From contig CM048839.1 in assembly GCA_026545765.1 (NCBI GenBank), positions 84,949,914 through 85,013,913 on the forward strand: a stretch of 64,000 nucleotides of DNA, written 5' to 3'. Below are positions 31,100 to 43,205 of the stretch, piece after piece (within the stretch, counting starts at the first letter, position 1; each line of letters starts with the position of its first letter). The notes under the pieces were generated by a model that worked only from the letters and a program-made list of their open reading frames with translations, did no database searches and was not told where the DNA came from. The position numbers and the translations under genes were made by a program. This DNA comes from Plantago major. Taxonomy: Eukaryota; Streptophyta; Magnoliopsida; Lamiales; Plantaginaceae.

Positions 31100-32532
31100 G
31101 GAGATTAGGTTCTCATATCTTTGATGGAACCGTCAAAATTAAAAGATCTTCCAGTAGGAATCCATTTTTGAATGAATTTCTTTGAAATATTCTTTTGTCT
31201 GACAGGAACATACGGAGGAATTCTATTTGAATGATTGTTATCATTAGTAAGAATTATTTTCTTCCTTGGTGTGTTCCTAGGTGCTCCATATGATGCTTCC
31301 AGATACCTGTCAGGTTTCTGAGTTTGCTTTTCAGCAAACTTAGCTTTCCTTGCCAGATTCTTCTAGCCCTGGCATTCAGATTTTCAGTGGCTTGATTTAA
31401 CTTCCACTTCTGATAATTGCTTTGAGCAATTCTAGCTTTCAGCCATCGTTCGTGCTCCTGCTTGTACTCATGAGCAAGTTGTTTTCCGATGCGTTTGTAG
31501 CCAATACCGTTTCGAGCACTTGAAGCTATCTGAGATCTTTTCTCAGCAGCTTTGCTAGTCTCTGGTTGGTCCAATTTCTTTCCAGAAAAAGTGACATGGG
31601 AGAATTTGCCAGCTCCTGCAATTCTACCTTTTTGAGAGACATATCACTGTGGGTGTTTACACTTTTCAGTGTTGTGTTTCTTTTCAGAGACGTGCCCAAC
31701 AATTTTTTTTTTTGACTTGTTTTTCCCACAAAGGTTTAGTCGCAACTGCCTTTCCTTTGTCAACAATCTTTGTCTTCTCACCGATACTATAGATTGCATG
31801 GGAACCGTCTTGCTGAGTACTTACAAATGTTCTTCTCTCCTTACTCTTATTCAGAGTGATAGAACAATCTGTCTGTGTATTCAGCCCAAGTCCTTTCTTT
31901 TCTGAAGGATCTCTTAAGTAAGATTGTACTTCAGTAAGAGTGTCACTAGCTTTGGCATAAGATTGAAAAGATAATTCTTCTTTCTTGAGTTCCTTGTTCT
32001 CAGAAAGAAGATCTTCATATTTCTTTTGTAATTCAGCCATTGCTTCTTTATGTGACTTTTCAGTCTCAGATATCTGAGCTTTGAGAGATGCATTTTCAGC
32101 ATCCTTTCTCTCAGATACTTTAACTAATTGAGAATTTTCCTTTGCAAGAGAATTCTTTTCTTCTTCAAGGTTTTCGGCTCTAGCTCGGATCATTAGAAAT
32201 TCTCTTTCATAGATGTCAAGTTCTTTCCTGAGATTTTCTAGATTTTTTATTTCCTCTTCATCACTTTCATAAGTATAACAAGAAGTATGTGTTACCTCAT
32301 CAGCCATAAGACAGATTTCTATGTTGGAGATGTCTGGACCGTTAATTTCAGCAACTCCACACACTTCATTCTTCTTGAGGCCGAAGTCGATTATATCATG
32401 AGTAACTCCACATAATTTTGGTGATGGTAAGGTTGAGTCATCTGAATTGTCATCTTCGAATCATCTCAACGTCTAGAGCATCCATTGAGTTTGATTTTCT
32501 TTCTTTCTTCGCTAACAAAGCTTTACGCTTCT
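31100..32532 (-). other. SIRE B gag-protease linker
   Basis: Lys/Gln-rich blocks (31254-31574, 31684-32364). The second is a long predicted coiled coil (NLRKELDIYEREFLMIRA, SLKAQISETEKSHKEAM). Such a spacer between the zinc knuckle and protease is seen in SIRE-type elements. Confidence 0.55.
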
Positions 32533-33636
32533 TCAAAAGATTCTCCTATCTTTCTTGTCACCTGTCCTTAGTTTGTTGAGGGCAGGACAATCCTTCTTGA
32601 AGTGGCCAGGTTTCTGACAATAGAAACAGATATCGTTTCCAATTTCTGCTTCCTCAGTACATGATGCTTTCTGAGCTGGCTTGTTCAGCGAGCTTTGCAT
32701 ATTTTTGTACTGGTGATAGTTTGAGCCTAGATGCTTTTTCAGCTTCTCTTTGGCTTTCCTTCTTTCAATTTCTCGACTGATATATTTGCTCATTTGCTTT
32801 GCAGCAAGAGCATCGTCAGTTTCTTCCTTGCTTTTCTTCTTTTCAGAAGTTCCTTGAGTGACTAGAGCAACGTTTTGCAACTTTTCAGTTGTTTGTTCTC
32901 TTTGAGTTGTCTCATAATCAACAGTAGCAAGATGAGAGAAAAGTTCCACTGGAGTGATATTTGGCATTCCTTGGTTAAAATAAAAGAATTTGGTATGCTC
33001 CCAGTTGTGGTTAAGACTTCTGACAATAGTCTTAATCTTTTCTGACTGGGAGTATCTGTTGCTTTCCCCAAGAGCTGCCATGTCACTCATGAGAGTGGTA
33101 AATCTGAAATCAAGTTCTTCCAGAGTTTCAGTGGGTCCTTGTTTGAAATTTTGAAATTTCAACTTGAGAACTTCGAACTTGTTTTCTTGGTTTTCTCAGT
33201 TCCGGCACAGATTTCTTCAATCAGTTGCCAGGCAACTTTCGCCGTTTTAGCACCCCCACAGTTTACACTGTATGTGCTCAGGTGTCGATCTGATGATGAT
33301 ATTACGAGCTTGACCATCCAGACGATTTCTCTTGGCATCTTTCGATGTCCAGAGTTCTCTGGGCTTTGGTTCGTAAATGACTTGACTAGTAGATCTCCCA
33401 CTTGTTGACGCATCGGTTTGTAAAGATCCTTCGCTTTGATCTCTGTCTCTACCATTAGAAACCTCCATGACTTGTTTGAGTTGTTGAATCACTATTGGGC
33501 CATTCTTTATCACTTCGATCATTTCGTCACTTATGGCTTCAAGGTGGAGCATCATGTTATTTTTCCATTTCTCGTAATTCTCTGGTTTGAGAATGGGTGC
33601 ATCACTCAGAGACATACCTGCACACTTAACACACAA
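32533..33636 (-). CDS. SIRE B gag
   Basis: Blocks at 33247-33636 (APILKPENYEKWKNNMML, typical copia gag N-terminus) and 32533-33162 (FKQGPTETLEELDFRF, LNHNWEHTKFFYFN). A CCHC zinc knuckle CFYCQKPGHFKKDC lies near the end. Forms the particle and binds RNA. Confidence 0.88.
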
Positions 33637-33718
33637 ATTAAATAGTCCTCGAAAATGGACAAAGTTCCTTCACCTATCTGGGGATCTAGGTTCAGAGCAG
33701 AAGGCTTGTGAACCTCCT

Positions 33719-33730
33719 GCTCTGATACCA
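33719..33730 (-). other. Primer binding site of SIRE B
   Basis: The minus strand reads TGGTATCAGAGC two bases inside the 5' LTR, complementary to the 3' end of initiator methionine tRNA, the usual copia primer. Confidence 0.92.
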
Positions 33731-33732
33731 TT

Positions 33733-35452
33733 TGTTGGTCCAAATAACGGCAAAGTAAAAGACTAGAGGGGGGGGGGGGGGTGAATAGTCTTTTAAAACT
33801 TTTGTCGATAAAAACTATTTCTCAGATATCTGATACTTAGAATCAGAGCACGGAAGACTTAATAAAGATAAGTGCAGAAACAGTTAAAGTGTGTGTGTGT
33901 TGCTGAAATGTAAATACAGAACGGTAAATAACACAGCAAGTATAGTGGTATCTGGAGGTGGCGTAATCCTCCAACTAATCCACTTCGGTCTTCCAGAGAC
34001 CTAGAATTCACTAGATTAGATAATTGAGTTCTCCTTACAAAAATCCTATTCTAAGAATCCTTTAAACAAATGGTTCCCAACCAAATGTTCCCCCTGAGTT
34101 GTTCCCCGGCTTTCACAGCCAAGTACTTCCTGTACTCAGAAACCTTTTGAGTTATTCCCTAGCTTCCCAAGCTAAGTACTTCCTATACTCAATAACGTTG
34201 GAGTTATTCCTTAGTTTCCCAAATCAAGTACTTCCTATACTCCGGTAACCTTGGAGTTATTCCCTGATTTTTCAAACTAAGTACTTCATGTACTCCACGC
34301 CAGTTATGGTGTTAGTTTTGGTTTGAGTTGTCAGATAAGCTTCTTTAATAACTTATTCAGTTATTCAGATAGCTCTGTGAATCAAGTATACTTAATACAC
34401 TTTTCAATGTATGGTATCTTGTTCTTTTTACTGACCCAAGTCTTAGATAAATGTTCAAGAGAATGAATCTCAGATACTTGATCTTTCGTTTCAACTCTTT
34501 CACAGATAGCTGTGCTTGTTTAGGATCAGGACACTTAGAACTTCAGTGTTACTCAAGATCAAAAGCTTTGGTCGCAACAGAAAGCTTTGAGGATAAGTAA
34601 GTTGCTTTGAGAGAGTAAGATGTTCAGCGTTTTCAAAGTGTGTCGTGTGTCTCTTCAAGCAGTCTAAGTGTTGATATTTATAGATGAATTTGAGTGCCGT
34701 TTGAATAGTATCCGTTAGGCTCAAATTCAAACTATTGATATCTCGTATAATCTTTAGCGTGCTTTGTCTTCTTCTTGAAGGCTGCGTTGCTTTTATTCGC
34801 ATAACTCTGTCCGTGCATTAAATGCATTGTACTATACTTTTTGTCCTGTAGTGCCAACGGAACTATGCTTTGTATCAGAGACTAGTGTTATCTGATTCTT
34901 TGCACGTCCTTATCTTCAATCTTCAGATACCACTATTTATTGAAACAACTTTGTTTGCAATATATATATTTCTTTTTCAGAAATGTGGTTAATGCTCAAG
35001 GTATCTGAGAATAGATATCTGTGGACACTTTCCTTGTTTTCAGATAGGCCTCTTATTTCTCAGATATCTCTTGTGACACAGTTTGTCTAAAACTATTCGT
35101 GTCTTCAAGATATCTGGCTAAGATATCTGAAAAGCTTCGATAATCTTATACGGTTCTTCAAGTCTTCAATGTCGTTGAGCTTGTTCTGCTTGGATGTCTT
35201 CTTCTTGGTCTTCTCTTCATAATAAAAATTACATTTTGAGACCTAACATCCTATACAAGATTAGCTAGACTATCATACTTAGTGAGTTTCCTCTTTTACA
35301 ATGTTCAAGTGAACCAAGAGTACTATTCACCTTTCTGAGACTAAGATAAGTCATCATGTTGCTGATCAAAATCTAAACAGATATTTCTAACAAAATATCT
35401 AACAAAATTCCTAACAAATTTCCCAAGAAATTTCCCAACAAATTTCCCAACA
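33733..35452 (-). repeat. 5' LTR of SIRE B
   Basis: About 1720 bp, closely similar to 19224-20974. Outer flank CTTTG (35453-35457) is the target duplication. Minus-strand TATAAATA lies near 34678. Confidence 0.93.
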
Positions 35453-35457
35453 CTTTG

Positions 35458-36356
35458 CAAATCTCATGAAAAGCAAGTTTGAGATGAGCATGATGGGAGA
35501 AATGAATTATTTTCTAGGATTGCAAGTCAAGCAACTCAATGATGGAATATTCATTAGTCAAACAAAGTATGCAAAAGATATGCTCACAAAATTCAATCTT
35601 AAGCCTTCTGAAAAGAATGCTAAGATACCTATGAGCATTGGAACCAAAATGACCTATACTGAATCAGATAAGAGTGTGGAAGAACATAAGTATAGGAAAT
35701 TGATAGGTTCACTACTTTACCTCACTGCAAGTAGACCTGATATTCAATACGCCGTTGGAGTGTGTGCTAGATTTCAGACAAATCCAATGCAAACACACTA
35801 CAACATTGCTATGAAAATATTAAGGTATGTAAAAGGTACAGTGGATGTAGGATTGTGGTATCCTAAAGAAAGCGGATTGAGTTTAGCTGGGTACTCAGAC
35901 GCTGATTATGCTGGATCACTGCTAGATAGGAAAAGCACCTCAGGAACCTGTCAGTTTCTGGGTACTAGACTTATCTCGTGGTTTAGCAAGAAGCAAAACT
36001 CAATTGCAACTTCTACCACAGAGGCTGAATATATTGCTGGTGGTTGTCGTGCAACACGAATTCTGTGGATACAAAAACAACTTAAAGACTATGGACTCGA
36101 TGAGAAGAAAACTACCATTTTCTGTGACAACACAAGTGCTATTGCGATTACATAGAATCCTAAATTTCATGCCAGAACAAAGAATATTGATGTTAGACAT
36201 CACTTCATCAGAGACCATGTTGAAAAAGGCAATATAGAGATACTCAAGATTGGCACTGAAGACCAACTTGCAGATATCTTCACTAAGCCACTACAAGAAA
36301 GTAGATTCTTAGCCTTAAGACATAGTCTTGGACTAATGGAACTACCAATGAACTAA
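35458..36356 (+). CDS. SIRE A reverse transcriptase end and RNase H
   Basis: Continues the pol of copy A after the B insertion: [75 protein letters not shown] and the copia pol end [11 protein letters not shown]. Very close to the same region of B. Fossil. Confidence 0.9.
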
Positions 36357-36495
36357 AAGAGTTCAGGTATCTGGAACGGGCATCCAGAGAAGAGGTATCT
36401 GGAACGGGTATCCAGAGACGAGGTATCTGGAACGGGTATCCAGAGAAGAGTTATCCAGAGAAGAGAAAAGAGAAATCTGGAACGGGTATCCAGAA
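36357..36495. repeat. Hairpin tandem array after pol in SIRE A
   Basis: Four units of the form TATCTGGAACGGGTATCCAG about 30 bp apart, starting a few bases after pol ends. Each can form a TCTGGA/TCCAGA stem. Confidence 0.7.
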
Positions 36496-37196
36496 GTCAA
36501 AAAGGCTAAAAGAGCAAAAAGACAGCTTAAGATCTCTGAGACGGGAACTCAGATATCTGAATCACTCTATAAACGGGGAACACAAAAGTGAATAGTACAA
36601 CTATCTGCAGTCAACTACTCTCTTGAAATTCGCATTATTTCTATCTTGATGAAAAACTTGGAAAAATCCTAAGTATAAGACAGATTCAGATGCAAACAGT
36701 GTTCTTGGTCATACAAAAACGTGATTCAGATAGCTATTAGCCAAAATTCATTAAATGGGCACAATTACCCTTGTTGATTGTGATCATTGCTGAAGAAGCA
36801 ATGGTGGCCCTTGATGAAATTAAGCGATTGATCTATACGGTGGATATTAATTCACAGTAAATAGTGGACTGTAAAAATTCTGACAAAGCCCACTTTGCAT
36901 TTAATGCCGAACTAGCTTTTGCTCACGCCTGCTTGCAAATCACAGATACGTACACACAAAATCAATTTGTATGTATATGCATTGAGATTCTATTGCTATA
37001 TATATAGGATTTTGGCATAGGAAATCACTTTTGCCTAATCCGAAAACTCATCTTGCACAAAAATAGCAAATCCTTCTCTTGATTCTCTGCAAACCTTCTA
37101 CAATCTCTGCAAATCAAGATTAAGTTTTTCTGCAAAGAATTACTAAATCAAATCTCTTTCAAACACCAATTTCGAATCCCTACACTATATAAAGAG
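36496..37196 (+). promoter_or_regulatory. SIRE A upstream region of the accessory gene
   Basis: Noncoding. CTATATATATAG at about 36997-37008 lies about 190 bp before the ATG at 37197. A second TATA-like word (CTATATAAAGAG) lies immediately before the ATG. The stretch from the TATA to the ATG is well conserved with copy B, as expected for a promoter and leader. Activity is inferred only. Confidence 0.45.
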
Positions 37197-38045
37197 ATGG
37201 CCCCTAAAAGTTCAACCACACAGAAATCTCAATCCTCGATTGGCTTTGAAAAGCAAGCACCAGAGTTGGTTATTGTGAACAACCGACTGGTAGGAGATTT
37301 TAATCCTGGCCATTGGACTTCAAATCACAGAATGATTTGGGGTGGTGCCATGGTTGAGGAATACCTCACGGCTGCAATAGAGAACCAAGCCGACAGAAAG
37401 CTGATTCTTGACATGCTTGAAAAGGCACAAATCAAGGGTTTTATATCTGCTCGCCCTAGTGGAATTTCATCACTCGACGTGTTGGAATTCTACAACAACT
37501 CCAGGATAATTTCCTGTGTTTCTGAAGGCACTGAAATAGTGTCTGTCAAAACCTCAGTCCAAGGAAAGGAAATCCTTCTGGACTTAACAACTTTCTGTAA
37601 GTTGTTTGAGTTTCAAAATCTTGTAAAGGATTTTGAAATAAATACCAAGGATGATGATCTCCTTGAAGATGTTAAACAATTGTACAGTGACGTGTGTGAT
37701 CTTGAAAAATCAGATACACCCACTGAGTACAAGCTTGTTGACATCCGAACCAGACATCTAATGGTTCACTGGGATGTATTGGCTTGCATTCTTCACAGAT
37801 GCTTTGATGGTCTACAAGGGGGAGCTGACCAGATAAGCCAAGAACGATGGATTATGATGTTCTTTCTGAATCAACAAGACAAAAGGCTGGAAAACCCTTT
37901 TAACTGGGTAAAGTACGCCTTCATGAAGTTTGTGAAGAAGATTCAAGGCTTCGAGCCTAAAATCGTCAAAGGACTAGCTGAGCCAAAGGCCACGATGAGC
38001 TATGGTGCGAAGATATGCTACTTCTTTGGAAAAGCTTGGCATTGA
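37197..38045 (+). CDS. SIRE A accessory gene, N-terminal block
   Basis: A block of 282 codons starting MAPKSSTTQKSQSSIG. Conserved words include LVIVNNRLVGDFNPGHW, MIWGGAMVEEYLTAAIE, ILLDLTTFCKLFEFQNL, HWDVLACILHRCFDGLQGG, QERWIMMFFLN and NPFNWVKYAFMKFVKKI. The same sequence occurs in C at about 45867-46350, so this half is globular and maintained. No family recognised; no membrane segment seen. Confidence 0.65.
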   Translation: MAPKSSTTQKSQSSIGFEKQAPELVIVNNRLVGDFNPGHWTSNHRMIWGGAMVEEYLTAAIENQADRKLILDMLEKAQIKGFISARPSGISSLDVLEFYNNSRIISCVSEGTEIVSVKTSVQGKEILLDLTTFCKLFEFQNLVKDFEINTKDDDLLEDVKQLYSDVCDLEKSDTPTEYKLVDIRTRHLMVHWDVLACILHRCFDGLQGGADQISQERWIMMFFLNQQDKRLENPFNWVKYAFMKFVKKIQGFEPKIVKGLAEPKATMSYGAKICYFFGKAWH

Positions 38046-40000
38046 GCTCAGAGAGGCAATTTGAAATCGCCAACAAGAACTCTACAAATATACAAATATG
38101 AGTATACAAACATGATGAAAAAGGTTACTGGGTCTCAGAAAGGTTCTAAGAAGCGAAGGTCTGAAAAGGTATCTGAAGAAAAGGTTGCGACCAAGAAGTC
38201 CAGAACTTCAAGAAAGAAGTCTGCTGGCAAATCAGAAGACACACCCAAAGAGGTTGTCAATTCTCAGATATCTGCAGTCATTGCCGATGAACTGATAAAG
38301 GCAGATGAACTCATCAATGCTGCAAAAGAGTTATCAACTACTGAACAAGTAGACTCAGCAAGAGAAAGTGCTTCCAGAAATGTGAAGACTATTACAGAAA
38401 GCCTTGCTGATGAACTCATAAATGCTGCCAAAAGTGGTGAAAAACACCAAGCCCTATCTGCAGAAACCGCAGGAGTAATGGACCAATCAGTTTCCAATGC
38501 TGATGAGAGCTCTGACGATGAAGATGATGAATTAGTCATCTCTCAAGTTCTAGAAAGAACAAAAAGGACTAAGGTTACTGAAATAGTAACTGGTGAAAAG
38601 GTATCTGAAAAAGAACCTACACCACAGGTTGCTGAACAAGCACCTATAGCAAAGGTTGTTGGTGCAAACACATCATCAAGGAACTTTTCTTACGCACAAC
38701 TTCAAGAAGCTCTGATGAGTGGTAATTTAGTGCTGGCAGATGTTGATGAAAATGCCACATCTAAAAATCTGGAAGAACATTCTACTGACCAATCCTCTGC
38801 TTCCAGACAACCACAACAACCACAAACACAACAACCACAACAGCCACAAGTGGTTGATGAAATGGTAAATGAACTCCATTTCGAATTACCAAAGAATACA
38901 AGATATCAAGAAAATCCTGCAAAAGCGGGTTCCCAACTCAATGAGAGGGATCAAACTGAGACATCTACTCAGAATGATCAACCAGGGGAGGCAACTGAGT
39001 TGCATACTCAGGAAAGGTGTGAAGTACCTGAAACTTCAAACAAAGAAGAAATACTGGAACAAGAAGACCAATGTATGGAAAGGTCACAAGTTTCAGAGAC
39101 CAATCAGCCTGACACGGATCAGGTAGTTGAATGGTTTAACTCTTATCTTGTGCAAATTTTATGCTTGTACATCTTGTTATTTATAAAAATTCTTTGTTAC
39201 AGGCTGAGTTAGAAACACAAGGACAAGAGGAAGCTGGAAAGCTTGCCTTAGAAACTGAGAAAGAGGTCTCATCAACCTCACCTCTTAAGAAATCTGAGCC
39301 TGTCCTACAGGTGATAACATGTTTCTTAAGTTTTCATTTTTCAGTTATACGATAATTTACTTAACCAATTAAGTGAATGTTTCTAACAGGCTCCAACTGA
39401 GAAAGAGGAAGATAAGGCAGAAATGCTAGAAGAAAACCCAGAAACCGACAAGGTTTCTGAAGAACAGATCATTGAGCCTTCCAGTATGAAGGTATATGAA
39501 AATCAGCGATAAAAATTCTTCACCTTGGATTATCTCAAACTTCTTCTAAATTACTCAATACTTTCTACTCACAGGCTCACTCAGAAGTAGAAGTGCAAGG
39601 GGACAGAGTTGCGACATCCCCTGAACCTATGGAAATTGATGAGGCATCAAGGCCTTCATCACAAGAAAAGATTCCAGAGACTGCACAAGTCTCTGAGAGA
39701 CAAGTATCTGAGCCTCCCATGGAGGTAATTGACCTCTCAGATATCTGACATGTCACTTAAAGTTTTCTTGATAAAATTTCCTAAGTATTGTGATAATTTT
39801 AATTCTCAGGTTCAAGAAAGAAAGGTTGATGAGAACCAGACTTCCAAGTCTCCAACTCACAACAAGATATCTGAGACACCTTTTGTCTCAGTAGCACAAG
39901 TCTCTGAGCCCGAAGTACTTACTCAGGTAACTCAAACACTAAACTACACTTCTACTCAGATATCTACAAAAGTTTTGAAGCTCACTCAAAACTCTTTCTT
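38046..40000 (+). other. SIRE A accessory gene, low-complexity exon-like blocks
   Basis: A long Ser/Glu/Lys/Gln-rich block (38061 to about 39130) with a nuclear-localisation-like KKRRSEKVSEEKVATKKSR is followed by a series of short blocks. Spacers of about 60-100 bp with GT at one end and a pyrimidine-rich AG at the other separate them. The spacers are AT-rich and full of stops; the blocks are not. The pattern is the same in B and C. Confidence 0.5.
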
Positions 40001-42030
40001 TCAGGCTCAAACAAGTGCCAAGCAGGCTCCCAATGTTGAGACAAGGGACCTACTTCCCTTCTTCAAAGCTCACACACTGCCAAAGCATATTCAATGCTTC
40101 AAGAAATGGCAAAGGTTAAGGTGCTCTGATCTCTCTGAAATATTGAGAATCACAGATCAACCAAATAGACGAGCACGAGCTCTTGACTTGGAGACATATA
40201 TCCATGCAATGTTCCCTACCGAACAGTACACAATTGCGACTCTATTGCATAAGGATTTCTCCAGAGAAGTGGCGCACAGTTTGATACAAGCCTTTGAACA
40301 GGCAGATGGTCAGACAAGATTACAAATGGCATTCAAGCCAGTTCTGCCCCAAACTCTACAATTTATACCTTCTAAACAAGAACAGGTTAATGGGCAGAAG
40401 ATCACTATTCCTGAAGTGATCAATCTTGTATCTGAAGATGATGAGGAGGAAGAGATAAACGAAAATGACTTCGATGAACCTCCCACTGACCATCACCAAA
40501 AGGATGACACAGACAAAAAGGATGATCATGATGCCCCTACACCAGGGACCGGAGGAATTTCGCTAAGGAATAATGCCTCAGTTGCTGAAAAGCACACTGA
40601 GAAGACTTCACAGAAATCTCCATCTCCATCTCCTCAAAAATCTACTCATCCATCATCTAACCAACACCCAGTTACTACTGAACAAGTAGTTGAGCTTTCT
40701 GAAGAAACCAATCAGAAAATATTAAACGCTTAAACCAGAACTGCTCAACTCAGACAACTGTTGGAAGAAGAACAACACCTCCATCTTCAACTGGAAGATC
40801 AAATAGCTAGATCCAGAGACAAGCTTGATCAACTACAAGATCAATACTTACAAGAAATGATTGCTTACTCTGAGGTTAAAGAGCTACAGGATGATGTGCA
40901 TGATATCACCAAAGAACTCGATACTGAAGAAGTATCTGAAGTCAAGCATGATGCTAAGGCTGCATCATCTTCAAAAGAAGTACCATCCTCCTCCCAGAAA
41001 GGGAAGAAACCAATCTCTGAGATGGTTGCTGGACTCGACACAATCGATGAGAATGTCCAAGAGGATGAAGATCACTGGGCTGATTACTCAGATGATGAAG
41101 AAGACAAGACTTTGGCAGAGCACCGCAATGAACATCTAGCGGTTTCACACTTGAAAAGGAAGCTGATTGCTCCTGCAATATTCAGCAAACTGCCAAATGT
41201 CCACTCCAATGAATACATGAACAGGTACCAAGTACTAGCTCATCTGAACAAGGAGATGTCTTCACAGAACAAGGAAGTAATTGCCTCCGTCCCCTCTGAA
41301 ATGAAAAAGTTCACTGAGCTCATCACTCAGAGAACAACTAGCATAGTCATTGCTCAGAAAGATCTGGGAATGATAAGGGACGATGATGCGTCTTTAGCTC
41401 AAAAAGCTTTCCAAGAGGCAAGTTACACTTCTGGAAAAGCAGATGCCATCCTAGGCCCATTGGCAGAGCTCACTGATAAGGACAATGGACTTATCAAACA
41501 AAATGAGGAGCTCAAAGTCGAACTTCAGAAGTTGGTCACTGCCTATAATTATTTACAAGGGCACTTTAACTCTCTCTCAGATTCTTTTATGAGACTGAGT
41601 CAGCCAACAATGACTAAGGGGGAAAGAGTGTACAAATCTGGACCTCAAAGTTAGGGGGAATGGGAAGAAGGAGAAGAAAACAAGAAGAAATCTGGAGCTG
41701 GTGCGGCTCAGAGAGGGAGAAGAAACATGAAAACTTCCCAGCCACCACTCAGAATCAATGAACCCTCCTCAAGCCAAGCTGCTTTGCAAATAGTAGCTGC
41801 TTCCCAGAAACCTACTGAAAGAACTAAAATGATAACAAGGGCCATGGCACAGAAACCTCCAAGGAGTACCAAGGCTCCAACGAGAAGACAAGTTAAAGGG
41901 ATTGATGAATCTTCTGAAGAAGAAGAAGAAGGTCAAATCAAGTCCCTGGGCAATGAAGAAGGCTGTAAAACTCTCACAAGATTAAATCTTGATGATGATG
42001 AGAAGCGATGAAGATGAAGCTCCTCTTCAC
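40001..42030 (+). CDS. SIRE A accessory gene, middle blocks
   Basis: Blocks within 39729-40733, 40761-41654 and 41727-42011. They include LPFFKAHTLPKHIQCFKKWQ, an acidic SEDDEEEEINENDF segment, a predicted coiled coil (LHLQLEDQIARSRDKLDQLQ) and basic/acidic tails. Counterparts in B and C are in the same order. Confidence 0.55.
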
Positions 42031-42830
42031 AAGAAAAGGAAAATTGAAAGCCTAACTGAGCCCATAGCTGCAAAGCCCCTAGCAGCTAAAACACCCTCTG
42101 GAAATACCAAGTCTATCCAGGGTGTTTCTTCAAGCAACAACCCCAAAGAGAATTCAAGACAGAGAAGGAACGGTGAGAGTCGAGCAAAGACAAAGTCAAC
42201 TTCCACTCGGGCGGAAGAAGCAAAATAGAGTATGTGAAGTATGACAATGATTCCTCTCTCTGGTGCATCAATCGGAAAAATGGCTATTGGATTCGGAACT
42301 TAAGCATCTATTTGGTAAATTCAAGATTTCCAGAACCAATCCATAAACAACTTATGGCATGGAGAAAAGATAAGCCAACCTTGATCAACACCAATCACAT
42401 TAAAGCCTGGTTGGATTTTGAAGTTGTCAAGAGAACTGAAGCCATGAGAAAGGACCTCTCTGATGAATGTCCATATGGAAAGCCAGATGATGTGCACAGA
42501 ATTCTGAATATCACAGGAACAGGCACAAGAGCAAGACTCGCTGTGGAACCCTATGAGTCGTTCTATCTAACTGAAGATCAATACAAGGTGACATCGGATA
42601 TCGAAGATTATCTGAATACTTCAAGCTTTCGATATCGAATAGAGCATGCCCGGAAGTGGGGAAAGTATCGTGGGTCAAACATTTTGTCAAGAAAAATCCT
42701 ACCAAAACCTACAAAGAGGTGCGTGGATTTGCGGATACCTTTGAGATGCTCGTCAGAACACTTCTCTATGATTATTCTGATGACATCAAAAGGTTTGGAG
42801 ACAGGAAATTCGCAGACTGATCCATAGAAC
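42031..42830 (+). CDS. SIRE A accessory gene, C-terminal block
   Basis: Contains the same compact domain as 21362-21955 of B and 50400-51001 of C (RFPEPIHKQLMAWRKDKP, CPYGKPDDVHRI). It is more decayed here than in C. Unknown function. Confidence 0.6.
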
Positions 42831-43205
42831 TACTGTTGAAGACTTGAAGAGTTGAAGACTTGAAGACTAGTCTATTGGGATGTTTACTTGGAGCTTGGTT
42901 ACTCCTGTTGTCCTAATTTACTATGTATTTTTGTATTTTTGCTGACTGAGCTAAATTGTTTTATGTATTGAAGTTATCTGTAATCTCTCTTCGTAACTTA
43001 TCTGAAGAACTTACTCTCAGATAGTATTCTATAAAAGATAACTTGTCAGGAAAGATCACACCTTGTGATTTGGTTGATGTTTACATTCTGCACTTAATTG
43101 AATGAATTGAAAATCTTAAGAAAAGATTAAGTGTTGGATTGTTCACTCATCCAGATTTGTAATAGGTCAGATAGTCATCGTTGACTGATCAAAAAGGGGG
43201 AAATT
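42831..43205. other. SIRE A 3' spacer and polypurine tract
   Basis: AT-rich noncoding sequence ending in AAAAAGGGGGAAATT (43191-43205) against the LTR start. Confidence 0.6.

Larger units (their letters stand above)
19224..35452 (-). mobile_element. Ty1/copia SIRE-type element B, full length
   Basis: A minus-strand element of about 16.2 kb inserted in the reverse transcriptase of copy A, with a perfect 5-bp target duplication CTTTG (19219-19223 and 35453-35457). The order on the minus strand is 5' LTR (33733-35452), primer binding site, gag, protease, integrase, reverse transcriptase, RNase H, extra gene region, polypurine tract and 3' LTR (19224-20974). The LTRs differ by roughly 2 percent plus small length changes by eye, so it is young, perhaps under one to two million years. 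It looks complete in parts, with somewhere around five to ten breaks. Confidence 0.94.

Noticed and set aside
33719-33730. Part of a tRNA gene
   Set aside because: Only the 12 bases complementary to the tRNA 3' end are present, next to an LTR; it is a primer binding site.
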